From an uncultured Rickettsiales bacterium (lineage in GTDB: Bacteria > Pseudomonadota > Alphaproteobacteria > Rickettsiales > UBA1997), in the NCBI GenBank assembly GCA_951801155.1, contig CATOLK010000035.1, positions 1 through 9,989 of the forward strand: a DNA stretch of 9,989 nt, written 5' to 3'. Shown in pieces: positions 1-6,739 of the stretch. Each line of letters starts with the position of its first letter. Positions within the stretch are counted from its first letter, which is position 1. The position numbers and the translations under genes are program-made. Below the pieces are notes generated by a model, which worked only from the letters and a program-made list of their open reading frames with translations, was not told where the DNA came from and did not search any database.

Positions 1-263
1 TTTGGTAAGAATTTACCTTTTAATATTTTATTCATTATTCTTATTTGTTCATTTTTTGGTTTTTTCTTTAATTTATTTATAGAAAAATATTGGTCAAAAT
101 CAACTACCTCCGATGTTTTAGAGGCATCTCCGGTCAAATGTGGATTTTTTATTTCTTTGAGTTGATTTGTATTTTTATCTATATCTAAATTTGATAAAAT
201 TCCATTAAAAATCTCTCTTCTATTGTTTGTATTTAAATAGTTATCAATATTATTAAAATATTC
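1..263 (-). pseudogene. In-frame continuation of the glycosyltransferase gene beyond its TAG codon (partial, runs off the left edge)
   Basis: Reading on in the same minus-strand frame past the TAG at 264-266 gives 87 further sense codons with no stop up to base 3. The translation begins EYFNNIDNYL and ends LKGKFLP, and has the same Asn/Lys/Ile-rich composition as the upstream protein. In DNA this AT-rich, where stops are frequent by chance, that length is unlikely for non-coding sequence. No good independent start with a Shine-Dalgarno sequence is seen just after the TAG. The simplest reading is that this is the downstream part of one longer gene, broken by a nonsense mutation, a sequencing error or, less likely, programmed readthrough. 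No domain is recognised. Confidence 0.6.
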
Positions 264-1934
264 CTAAAATATTTCTGGTGCATTAAAATTATTTTTAATT
301 TTTTCAAATACTTGTTCAAATCCTGAGGTATTTTTAAGCACATCAATCATTTTAATATTTTCTCCATTTTCTATTTTTTCTTTTAATTTTTTTCTTACTT
401 TTAAAAAATAATCTTTGTCTTCTCCATTAGATAAAACTTCTGGATATAATATAATGGAGAAAATAATAAATAGAGAATTAGTTATACACCGTGGTGTATT
501 CGTAATTTTTTCATTAGCGGTAGAAGAAGAATAATCTTCTATCATTATTTTTGATTCAGAATTTAAATCAAAAAAATTACCGTAACCATTATTAAAAAAC
601 GCAGATCCGCTACTAAAATAATGGAAAATATTATTTGGATCTGCAGAAGTTATTTTTGATTTAAAATTTTCATTCCAAATTTGCATACCATTTTTATTAT
701 GCCTTGCCAAATGATTTGTTAATTGTATAATTGATTCAAATTCTTTTCCTTTTTCTAACGTTGTCGAATATGAAGCTTTATAATTTTGTATTATACCAAG
801 ATTCTCTTCTGCAGCGTAAACTACATTTAAATTATTTTGTAATAGAGTTGCTTTAATATAACCATCCTCGCTACCAATTTGTTTTGTAAATCTAATACCT
901 TTATCTCTTAATTTTTGGACATTATATATATTTCCCCATACTTCTTTTTGAGGATTACCTTCAAGATAAATAACATCAGCCTCTCCTTTAAGAATTTCTT
1001 CTTTATTTTTAAAATTTTTTCTTCCTTCTGGATTTCCTAATTCATTATTTTTACATTCATTTACATAACTTTGTAAAGCTTTAGGTCGTATTCTATCATC
1101 TCCGTCAAGAAAAACTAAATATTTTGTCTTACAAACATCAATTATTCTATTTCTTGAAGCGCTTACTTTGCCATATTTTTCCGCACTTTCTATAACATCT
1201 AAATTTATATTTAAGCCATCATCAGTAATTTGTTGCTTTAATTTTTGTATATATTCTCTTTTTCCTGTTCTATTTTTTCTAAATTCTTCAAAAGATATAT
1301 TTATCATTTCTTGTTTATATTTTTTTTCCAATTCACTTAATTTTTCTCCATATTCTTCTTCTAAATTATCAATAAATTCTTTTTCTTGATTTTTGTCAGA
1401 ATTTGATTCTCTAAATTCATGTAATTTTTTATTTTTTTCTTCAGTTAATGTTTTTTTTTCATTATTATAGCTACGATATAAACTTCTTATTTTTTCTTCT
1501 TTTTTTCTTAATTCTTCTAATTTATCTAATTTTTCTTTTATTTTTTCTTTTTCTTCTTCATTTAATTCTTCATATTCTTCATTTAATTCTTCATATTCTT
1601 CATATTCTTCATATCCTTCCTCTTTTAGTAATATCTTAAAATTTATTATTTTATCTTCTATTTTTGTTTCCAATTCTTGATTATATAAACAAGATAATTC
1701 ATCTATGCTTTTAGCTTTTAATCCTTTTTTATAATCTTCTTCAGAAGTTGCATCTATAGAAATCATAATATCTAAAGGAACATTTTTTTCTTGCATTTCT
1801 TTATAAGATTGTATAACTGAATCAATACTATCTTCAAACAAAAATGGTAACATATTATCATGGATAGTAATACCGTAGGTAAAAATACTTTCTTCTGTGT
1901 TTGGTTGATTTTTAGTTTTTTTAGAATCACTCAT
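264..1934 (-). CDS. Family-2-like glycosyltransferase with inserted coiled coil (GT-A fold, probably truncated by TAG)
   Basis: Probable cytoplasmic nucleotide-sugar glycosyltransferase; donor and acceptor are unknown. A GT2-like start (residues 20-62, ending in MISIDAT where family members have an acidic nucleotide-binding loop) is followed by a Glu/Lys-rich coiled coil at about 85-235. Typical GT-A motifs then resume: SASRNRII (258-265), YLVFLDGDD with the metal-binding DxD at 277-279, VWGNIY (332-337), GIRF (346-349) and SEDGY (355-359), the usual place of the catalytic acid. Residues about 400-556 match nothing I recognise; 486-498 are hydrophobic. The start is supported by GGAG five bases before the ATG. 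Codon use looks like its neighbours. The TAG at 264-266 is probably premature, because the same frame stays open to the window edge. The family call rests on motifs only. Whether the product is active, a fragment or a secreted effector cannot be told. Confidence 0.7.
   Translation of the reverse strand: MSDSKKTKNQPNTEESIFTYGITIHDNMLPFLFEDSIDSVIQSYKEMQEKNVPLDIMISIDATSEEDYKKGLKAKSIDELSCLYNQELETKIEDKIINFKILLKEEGYEEYEEYEELNEEYEELNEEEKEKIKEKLDKLEELRKKEEKIRSLYRSYNNEKKTLTEEKNKKLHEFRESNSDKNQEKEFIDNLEEEYGEKLSELEKKYKQEMINISFEEFRKNRTGKREYIQKLKQQITDDGLNINLDVIESAEKYGKVSASRNRIIDVCKTKYLVFLDGDDRIRPKALQSYVNECKNNELGNPEGRKNFKNKEEILKGEADVIYLEGNPQKEVWGNIYNVQKLRDKGIRFTKQIGSEDGYIKATLLQNNLNVVYAAEENLGIIQNYKASYSTTLEKGKEFESIIQLTNHLARHNKNGMQIWNENFKSKITSADPNNIFHYFSSGSAFFNNGYGNFFDLNSESKIMIEDYSSSTANEKITNTPRCITNSLFIIFSIILYPEVLSNGEDKDYFLKVRKKLKEKIENGENIKMIDVLKNTSGFEQVFEKIKNNFNAPEIF
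1561..1611. repeat. Short tandem repeats encoding the EEY/EEL/NEE part of the coiled coil
   Basis: A 21-base unit at 1561-1581 is repeated exactly at 1582-1602. A 9-base subunit, TATTCTTCA, ending that unit is repeated again at 1603-1611, with a decayed copy at 1612-1620. Unit lengths are multiples of three, so copy-number change would keep the frame and only lengthen or shorten the acidic segment around residues 105-124 of the minus-strand glycosyltransferase-like protein. Slipped-strand expansion is the likely origin. Confidence 0.85.
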
Positions 1935-2033
1935 TTTTTCTCCACTATTAATAATAATTTAATTTAAAATTAAAATAATTACATTTTTTTAAAAAATCAA
2001 TATAAAGTGCAGTCCTCTCTTCCAGAAAATCTA

Positions 2034-2062
2034 TTGACAAAATATATATTATTTTTTATACT
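2034..2062 (+). promoter_or_regulatory. Near-consensus sigma-70 promoter of secG
   Basis: TTGACA (2034-2039), a 17-base spacer and TATACT (2057-2062) match the consensus at 11 of 12 positions with ideal spacing. Transcription would start near 2069, about 20 bases before the secG ATG. This is the best promoter match in the window. Confidence 0.75.
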
Positions 2063-2091
2063 TCTATAAAATTAATTTATTATTTTGAATA

Positions 2092-2412
2092 ATGACTTTT
2101 ACAAATTTATTTTTATTTATAGTTCAAATTATAGTATGTATATTATTAATAATAAGTGTTCTACTTCAGTCATCAGATGAAGATTCATTAAGTGGTATAG
2201 GAGCTAGTGCTACTCAGGCCAATGCTTTATCTCATAAAACATCTGTTGATACAATAACAAAAGTTACAATTGTTTTAGGCGTTATATTAATGTTTAATTC
2301 TTTTTTGCTAACTAGTATTTCTACACACAGATATAATAAAGAAAATAATAAAATAAAAGATTATATTGAAAATACTAAAAGTCAAAACGAAAATAAAACA
2401 GAGAATAACTAA
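2092..2412 (+). CDS. secG: Preprotein translocase subunit SecG
   Basis: Small inner-membrane subunit of the SecYEG channel, which helps SecA-driven export. The 106-residue product has the SecG plan: a first membrane segment at about 5-25 ending in the conserved LLQ (24-26), a Ser/Gly/Ala-rich cytoplasmic loop (27-52, containing SGIGA), a second membrane segment at about 57-77 ending in NSFLLTSIS, and a charged Asn/Lys-rich tail. The order and the SLSGIGA and FLLTSIS elements resemble rickettsial SecG proteins as I remember them. There is no clear Shine-Dalgarno sequence; the start was chosen because it is the first ATG after a strong promoter and gives a full first membrane helix. It is monocistronic, divergent from the glycosyltransferase-like gene and convergent with gltX. 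Confidence 0.85.
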   Translation: MTFTNLFLFIVQIIVCILLIISVLLQSSDEDSLSGIGASATQANALSHKTSVDTITKVTIVLGVILMFNSFLLTSISTHRYNKENNKIKDYIENTKSQNENKTENN

Positions 2413-2419
2413 CATATTG

Positions 2420-2439
2420 TAAACTATGTTTTTAGTTTA
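2420..2439 (+). terminator. Weak terminator-like hairpin after secG
   Basis: TAAACTA (2420-2426) pairs with TAGTTTA (2433-2439) across a six-base loop, eight bases after the secG stop and followed by a T-rich run (2443-2453). The stem holds only one G-C pair, so termination would be weak; the call rests on position and the T tract. Confidence 0.3.
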
Positions 2440-2713
2440 AAATTTTTTATTTTAGTTATTTTCCTGTAAAAGTAAGGGAGTATATGTATTAGTTGTTTCC
2501 ATGGTAAAAAGTTTTTAATTTGTTGTTTTTACATTAAAAATAATAATGAATGTACACAATTCCAGATTGTAATTTTTTAGTAATTTATTACCTGGAAATT
2601 ATTTCCTTGAAAAATAAAGTATAAAAATAAGATCTAAGGGATTAATGTCTACATTAAATTACCAATAAAATGTTAATTTTCCTATAGTAAATTGTAGATA
2701 TAAACTGTTAGAT

Positions 2714-2733
2714 AAAAATAAATTTTTATTTTT
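2714..2733. terminator. A/T-only hairpin, possible bidirectional terminator of secG and gltX
   Basis: AAAAATAAA (2714-2722) and TTTATTTTT (2725-2733) form a perfect nine-pair stem around a two-base loop, 47 bases beyond the gltX stop. The symmetrical A and T runs would give a U-rich tail on either strand. With no G-C pairs the structure would be weak, and such palindromes arise easily in AT-rich DNA. Confidence 0.25.
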
Positions 2734-2779
2734 AAACATTAGTCCTTATCTTGAAGAAGAATATAAAAATAAATATATC

Positions 2780-4429
2780 CTAAATTTTTAACCTTTCTTC
2801 AATTTCATTTCTTCCTAAAACCTTCATTATACTACACAAATCTGGACTTTGAACTCTTCCTGTTATTAAAACTCTCAAAATTGTAGCTACTGTAGAAATA
2901 TCGCCCTTAAATTTATCTGGATTTTCTTTATATTCTTTAGTACTTGAAGAATATCCGCATTTTTCAGCAACTTCTTTTAGTTTTTCAAACCAAGTTTGGT
3001 TATCATCTTTTTCATTATAAGTTTCAAGAAAATATTTGACTATATTTTTAATATCTTCTCTATTAAAATCTTTTAAATTATTTTCAACTTCTTCTTTATT
3101 TAATTTAAAAAAATATTCTATTTCATTATTTATATTACTCCATTTTGCTATATCTTTTCTCGGTTTTTTTATATTTTCTCTCTCAATATTAAAAATTTTT
3201 AATATATATTTGCTATTTTCTGTCATTAATTTAAATAATTCTTTATCATATTTTTCAGCCCATTTTAATACATTATCATATATTTCATTAGCTGTCATTT
3301 TACTTACAACATCCTTACTTATATTATTCAATTTTACTAAATCAAAAATTGCACCACTATTATTCATTTTTTTCATATCAAAAGTAAAATCTTTGTAGTT
3401 TTTATCTTTATTTTGTCTTCTCCAATCCTCGAAATTAGAATTTGCAAGATTTAGTAAATATTCTACTACACTTTCACCAGGATAACCAGCCTGTTTAAAA
3501 AATTCCAAATTATTTTCTGGATCTTTTCTTTTGCTTAATTTTCTTTTATTACCGGTTGTTTCATCGATTTTCATAAGTGGAGAAATATGTAAATATTTTG
3601 GAGCTTTCCACTTCATAATCTGAAATAATTGAATATGTAATGGTAAAGAAGGCAACCACTCTTCGCCTCTTATAATAGTAGTTGTTCCCATTAAAAAATC
3701 GTCAATCAAATGAGCAAAATGATATGTTGGTAAACCATTTTGTTTTAAAATAACAACATCAAGATCGTTTTCATGAAACTCTAAATTTCCCCTTAAAATA
3801 TCATTAACAACTATTTTTTTATTAAAATCTCCTGGTGATTTTAATCTTATAACACATTTTTCACCATTTTCAATTTTTTTTATAGCTTCTTCAATAGGAA
3901 AATTTCTATATTTTGCCCAACCACCATAATAACCTAATCTGGAGCAATTTTGAGCTTTTTGTTTGTTTATAATTTCTTCTAATTCCTCTTCAGTACAAAA
4001 ACAAGGGTAGGCAAGACCTTTCTGTAACAAATCCTTTACAAAAACCTTATATATATCACTCCTTTTACTTTGAATATAGGGACCATAAATACCAAAATCA
4101 TCACTATCGGAATTTATAACTCCCTCTTCATAATTTAACCCATAATATTTTAAATTATCTATAATTATTTCTAAAGCTCCCTCTACTTCTCTTTTTTGAT
4201 CTGTGTCTTCTATTCTCAAAAAGAAAATTCCACTATTTTTGCCAGAATGTGCCACTCTTTCATCAATAATTGCAGAGTATAAATTTCCCATATGCATAAA
4301 TCCGGTTGGACTTGGTGCGAATCTTGTAACTCTTTCACCTTCTTTTAAATTTCTTCTTGGATATTTATTAAAAATTTCTTCAATTGTTGGTAAATTTTTA
4401 CTAAAAAATTTGTCTATAAATTCTTCCAT
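2780..4429 (-). CDS. gltX: Glutamyl-tRNA synthetase, long Firmicutes-type form
   Basis: Class I aminoacyl-tRNA synthetase that charges tRNA-Glu (and possibly tRNA-Gln, if amidation is used) with glutamate in the cytoplasm. The Rossmann catalytic core starts with RFAPSPTGFMHMGN (36-49; HMGN is the HIGH-box variant), followed by FFLRIEDTDQKREVEG (69-84), YPCFCT (141-146), GLPTYHFAHLIDD (232-244), IIRGEEWL (252-259), and KLSKR (297-301), the KMSKS loop. The C-terminal part (about 340-549) is the helical anticodon-binding region. At 549 residues, with a 35-residue lead before the first motif and the segments KIDETTGNKRKLSKRKDPE and LANSNFEDWRR, it resembles the long clostridial/Firmicutes subfamily rather than the shorter enzymes usual in Alphaproteobacteria. 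AAGG eight bases before the ATG supports the start. It appears intact; whether a second gltX exists elsewhere is unknown. Confidence 0.93.
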   Translation of the reverse strand: MEEFIDKFFSKNLPTIEEIFNKYPRRNLKEGERVTRFAPSPTGFMHMGNLYSAIIDERVAHSGKNSGIFFLRIEDTDQKREVEGALEIIIDNLKYYGLNYEEGVINSDSDDFGIYGPYIQSKRSDIYKVFVKDLLQKGLAYPCFCTEEELEEIINKQKAQNCSRLGYYGGWAKYRNFPIEEAIKKIENGEKCVIRLKSPGDFNKKIVVNDILRGNLEFHENDLDVVILKQNGLPTYHFAHLIDDFLMGTTTIIRGEEWLPSLPLHIQLFQIMKWKAPKYLHISPLMKIDETTGNKRKLSKRKDPENNLEFFKQAGYPGESVVEYLLNLANSNFEDWRRQNKDKNYKDFTFDMKKMNNSGAIFDLVKLNNISKDVVSKMTANEIYDNVLKWAEKYDKELFKLMTENSKYILKIFNIERENIKKPRKDIAKWSNINNEIEYFFKLNKEEVENNLKDFNREDIKNIVKYFLETYNEKDDNQTWFEKLKEVAEKCGYSSSTKEYKENPDKFKGDISTVATILRVLITGRVQSPDLCSIMKVLGRNEIEERLKI

Positions 4430-4454
4430 ATTTATTGCCTTTTGTTGTATATAA

Positions 4455-4483
4455 AATATATTAATATTAATATTAAATGAAAA
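4455..4483 (-). promoter_or_regulatory. Candidate gltX promoter with tandem-repeat spacer
   Basis: On the minus strand, TTTTCA (4483-4478) and TATATT (4460-4455) are 17 bases apart, about 26 bases upstream of the gltX ATG. The spacer is almost entirely a tandem repeat of a six-base AATATT-like unit. The -35 match is only four of six, and the surrounding AT-rich sequence gives many -10-like hexamers. Confidence 0.3.
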
Positions 4484-4527
4484 AAATAAAAAATAAATAG
4501 TTTTATCAAAATAAAATAATCATTTAA

Positions 4528-4608
4528 ATGATAGAAGAACTAGAAAATTTTATTAAAGGTTATAGTTTATATTTATCATTTAGTAGGTTGTATAGAGAAT
4601 ATACATAG
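4528..4608 (+). other. Very short ORF of 26 codons, doubtful
   Basis: ATG at 4528 opens a frame encoding MIEELENFIKGYSLYLSFSR and six more residues before TAG at 4606-4608. There is no Shine-Dalgarno sequence before it. The mixed charged and aromatic composition is protein-like and it could be a remnant of a decayed gene in the gltX-pepF gap, but at this length chance is a sufficient explanation. No family is recognised. Confidence 0.15.
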
Positions 4609-4696
4609 TAGTGTAGGAGGAATTTTAAATAACTAAAACAAATTCCTTGCAAAATAAAACTAATTTTATAAAATTCTTATAAAGAATTTAAAGAGA

Positions 4697-4724
4697 TTAA
4701 TTTAGTGAAGAAATAAAGTATAAT
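4697..4724 (+). promoter_or_regulatory. Candidate promoter of the pepF-tsaC operon
   Basis: A perfect TATAAT lies at 4719-4724, 37 bases before the first possible pepF start, so transcription would begin near 4731. The -35 is poor: TTAATT (4697-4702) at 16 bases spacing. The call rests on the -10 hexamer and its position only. Confidence 0.35.
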
Positions 4725-4761
4725 TATTATAAAAACACTAACTAAGATTAATAACTAATAT

Positions 4762-6738
4762 GTGAAAATGGGTGTGAATAATTTATTTTACAAAAAAAAA
4801 CAAAAATCAGTGTTATACATTACTATAATAATGATTTTTATATTAGGTATTGTTTATTCAAATAATTCTAATAATTTAAACAATAAAAACATAAAAAAAA
4901 GTATTATTAACAACATGAAGGAAGATAATATGAAAGAGATAATTTTTGAAGAAAATAATTTACCAAGATGGAATTTGAGTGATCTTTATTCTGATCTTAC
5001 TGATACAAAAATTGAAGAGGATATGAAAGAGTTGGAAAAAAGAATCAACAATTTCAAAAGAAAATATTCAGACAAAATCGATATTTTAAGTGGTTATGAA
5101 TTATTTAAGGCACTAATAGAATATGAAGGTATAAATGAACTATATACTAAATTGGAGTCATTTGCTTTTTTGAATTATGCTCAAGATTTGTCTAAAGAAT
5201 CTAATATTCTATTTTATCAAAATATAACTGAAAAAATTACAAGCTTGCTTTCAAATCTAGTATTTTTTGAAGTTGAAATTAATAATTTAACTAATGCAGA
5301 AATTACAGAAAAACTGGATAGTAGTTTAAAATTAAAAACATTTTATGGCGAATATATTAAAAACATTAGATTGTTTAAAAATCATCAACTTTCAGTAGAG
5401 TTGGAAAAATATTCTTTAGAAAAAAGTATTTCCAGTAAAGAGGCTTGGTCAAGACTTTTTGATGAAACTATGGCTGGTTTGGAATTTGAATATAATGGAA
5501 AAATTTTAAATGAGAGTGAAATTTTAGAAGTTATGCATAGCAATACAAACGAGAATGTTAGAAAAGAGGCTAGTAAAATTTTTGGACAAACGCTTGGAAA
5601 AAATATAAAATTATTTGCTTTTATCACTAATATTTTAGCAAAAGATAAAGAAATATCGGATAAATGGCGAAAATACGAAACACCAATCTCTAATAGGAAT
5701 TTAGATAATAAAATTGAAGATGAGGTGGTTGAAAATTTATATAACTCTGTTCAAGAAAATTACGAAAAAACATCTCATAGATATTATAGACTTAAATCAA
5801 AAATATTAGGAAAAGAAAAATTACATTATAGTGATAGAAATGCCCCTTTATTATTTAATGATAATAGAAAATATGAATGGGAAGAGGCAACTGAGATTGT
5901 ATTAAAAGCATACAGAGATTTTTCACCAGAAATGGCAGAAATTGGAGAATTATTCTTTAAAAATAATTGGATAGATGTTCCTGCAAAAACTGGAAAAAGA
6001 AGTGGTGCTTTTGCGCATCCTTCTGTTCCTTCGATACATCCATATATTTTATTAAATTTTCAGGGAACAAGAAGAGATGTTTTAACTTTAGCTCATGAAT
6101 TAGGACATGGTATTCATATGTATTTGGCAAAAAAGCAAGGATTTTTTATGTCTGACACTCCTTTGACTTTAGCTGAAACAGCTTCTGTTTTTGGAGAACA
6201 ATTGGTATTTAGATATATGCTAAAACAAGAAAATGATATTGATAAGAAAATTATTCTATTGGCTAGCAAAATTGAAGATATGCTAAATACAACTGTGAGA
6301 CAAATAGCATTCTTGGAATTTGAAAAAGGAGTTCATAGCAAAAGAAAAGATGGAGAAATAAAAGTTGATGAATTAAATGAAATTTGGTTAAATTCTCAAA
6401 AGAAAAGTTTGGGTGATGTTTTTATTTTTGATGATGAATATAAATATTACTGGGCTTATATCCCACATTTTATACATAGTCCTTTTTATGTTTATTCTTA
6501 TGCATTTGGAGATTGTTTGGTAAATACATTATATTCACTTTATTTAGAAAAACCTGAAAATTTTCAAGAAAAATATATTAATTTATTAACGGCCGGCGGA
6601 AGTCGAAATTATAAAATATTATTAAAACAATTCGGTCTTAATCCAAAAAATAAAGATTTTTGGCAAAAAGGTATGAATTTAATAATTGAATTAATTGATG
6701 AATTGGAACAACTTTTAAAAGATAGAAATAGAATATAA
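4762..6738 (+). CDS. pepF: Oligoendopeptidase F family metallopeptidase (M3B), with possible N-terminal membrane anchor
   Basis: Zinc endopeptidase that cleaves oligopeptides, normally in the cytoplasm for peptide turnover. The zinc site is HELGH (445-449) with the third ligand E472 in LAETASVFGE, the HEXXH-x(22)-E spacing of family M3. YIPHFIHSPFYVYSYAFGD lies in the C-terminal substrate-binding part. The family-typical start LPRWNLSDLY is at 67-76. Before it is an extra segment: KKKQK (11-15) followed by a hydrophobic stretch (about 16-33) that looks like a membrane anchor or signal. GTG at 4762 or ATG at 4768 gives this long form; a stop lies just upstream at 4756. An internal ATG at 4930 (M57), preceded by AAGGAAG at five bases, would give a 602-residue soluble form of usual PepF size. 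It is followed one base later by tsaC. The family is certain; the start is open. Confidence 0.9.
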   Translation: MKMGVNNLFYKKKQKSVLYITIIMIFILGIVYSNNSNNLNNKNIKKSIINNMKEDNMKEIIFEENNLPRWNLSDLYSDLTDTKIEEDMKELEKRINNFKRKYSDKIDILSGYELFKALIEYEGINELYTKLESFAFLNYAQDLSKESNILFYQNITEKITSLLSNLVFFEVEINNLTNAEITEKLDSSLKLKTFYGEYIKNIRLFKNHQLSVELEKYSLEKSISSKEAWSRLFDETMAGLEFEYNGKILNESEILEVMHSNTNENVRKEASKIFGQTLGKNIKLFAFITNILAKDKEISDKWRKYETPISNRNLDNKIEDEVVENLYNSVQENYEKTSHRYYRLKSKILGKEKLHYSDRNAPLLFNDNRKYEWEEATEIVLKAYRDFSPEMAEIGELFFKNNWIDVPAKTGKRSGAFAHPSVPSIHPYILLNFQGTRRDVLTLAHELGHGIHMYLAKKQGFFMSDTPLTLAETASVFGEQLVFRYMLKQENDIDKKIILLASKIEDMLNTTVRQIAFLEFEKGVHSKRKDGEIKVDELNEIWLNSQKKSLGDVFIFDDEYKYYWAYIPHFIHSPFYVYSYAFGDCLVNTLYSLYLEKPENFQEKYINLLTAGGSRNYKILLKQFGLNPKNKDFWQKGMNLIIELIDELEQLLKDRNRI

Positions 6739-6739
6739 T

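Larger units (their letters stand above)
2413..2779. other. Gene-free gap between convergent secG and gltX
   Basis: No coding frame with an acceptable start or family resemblance is seen on either strand, and there is no tRNA-like fold. Besides the hairpin after secG it holds an imperfect inverted repeat at 2560-2597 (TTCCAG and GTAAT on the left, ATTAC and CTGGAA on the right), an odd palindrome GGAAATTATTTCC at 2594-2606, and an all-A/T hairpin near 2714-2733. It could be degraded former coding sequence, as is common in reduced genomes, but no remnant is identifiable. Confidence 0.6.
4430..4761. other. Divergent intergenic region between gltX and pepF
   Basis: This 332-base gap must carry the promoters of both neighbours. 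It contains the gltX promoter candidate, a doubtful 26-codon ORF, an isolated AGGAGG (4615-4620) with no start codon at a useful distance, an eight-pair inverted repeat (AGGAATTT 4618-4625, AAATTCCT 4640-4647), and a TATAAT hexamer upstream of pepF. No tRNA or known riboswitch pattern is seen. Confidence 0.6.

Noticed and set aside
264..266. TAG recoded as a sense codon genome-wide.
   Set aside because: tsaC ends with TAG at the expected family length, and no other recognised gene here has an internal TAG. A local nonsense change or sequence error is simpler, though this window alone cannot exclude recoding.
1168..1639. Plus-strand open frames opposite the glycosyltransferase-like gene, including a hydrophobic one with repeated LHILH.
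   Set aside because: They are the antisense of the Glu/Lys-rich coiled coil; reverse-complementing GAA/AAA-rich codons gives Phe/Leu/Ser-rich frames. They lack start signals and family features.
3036..3398. Plus-strand open frame opposite gltX, with another at 4203-4454.
   Set aside because: Both overlap clearly recognised gltX motifs on the other strand and have the low-complexity composition of antisense frames in AT-rich DNA.
5385..5627. Minus-strand open frame inside pepF.
   Set aside because: It lies wholly within a recognised peptidase gene in the opposite orientation and has no ribosome binding site or recognisable motif.
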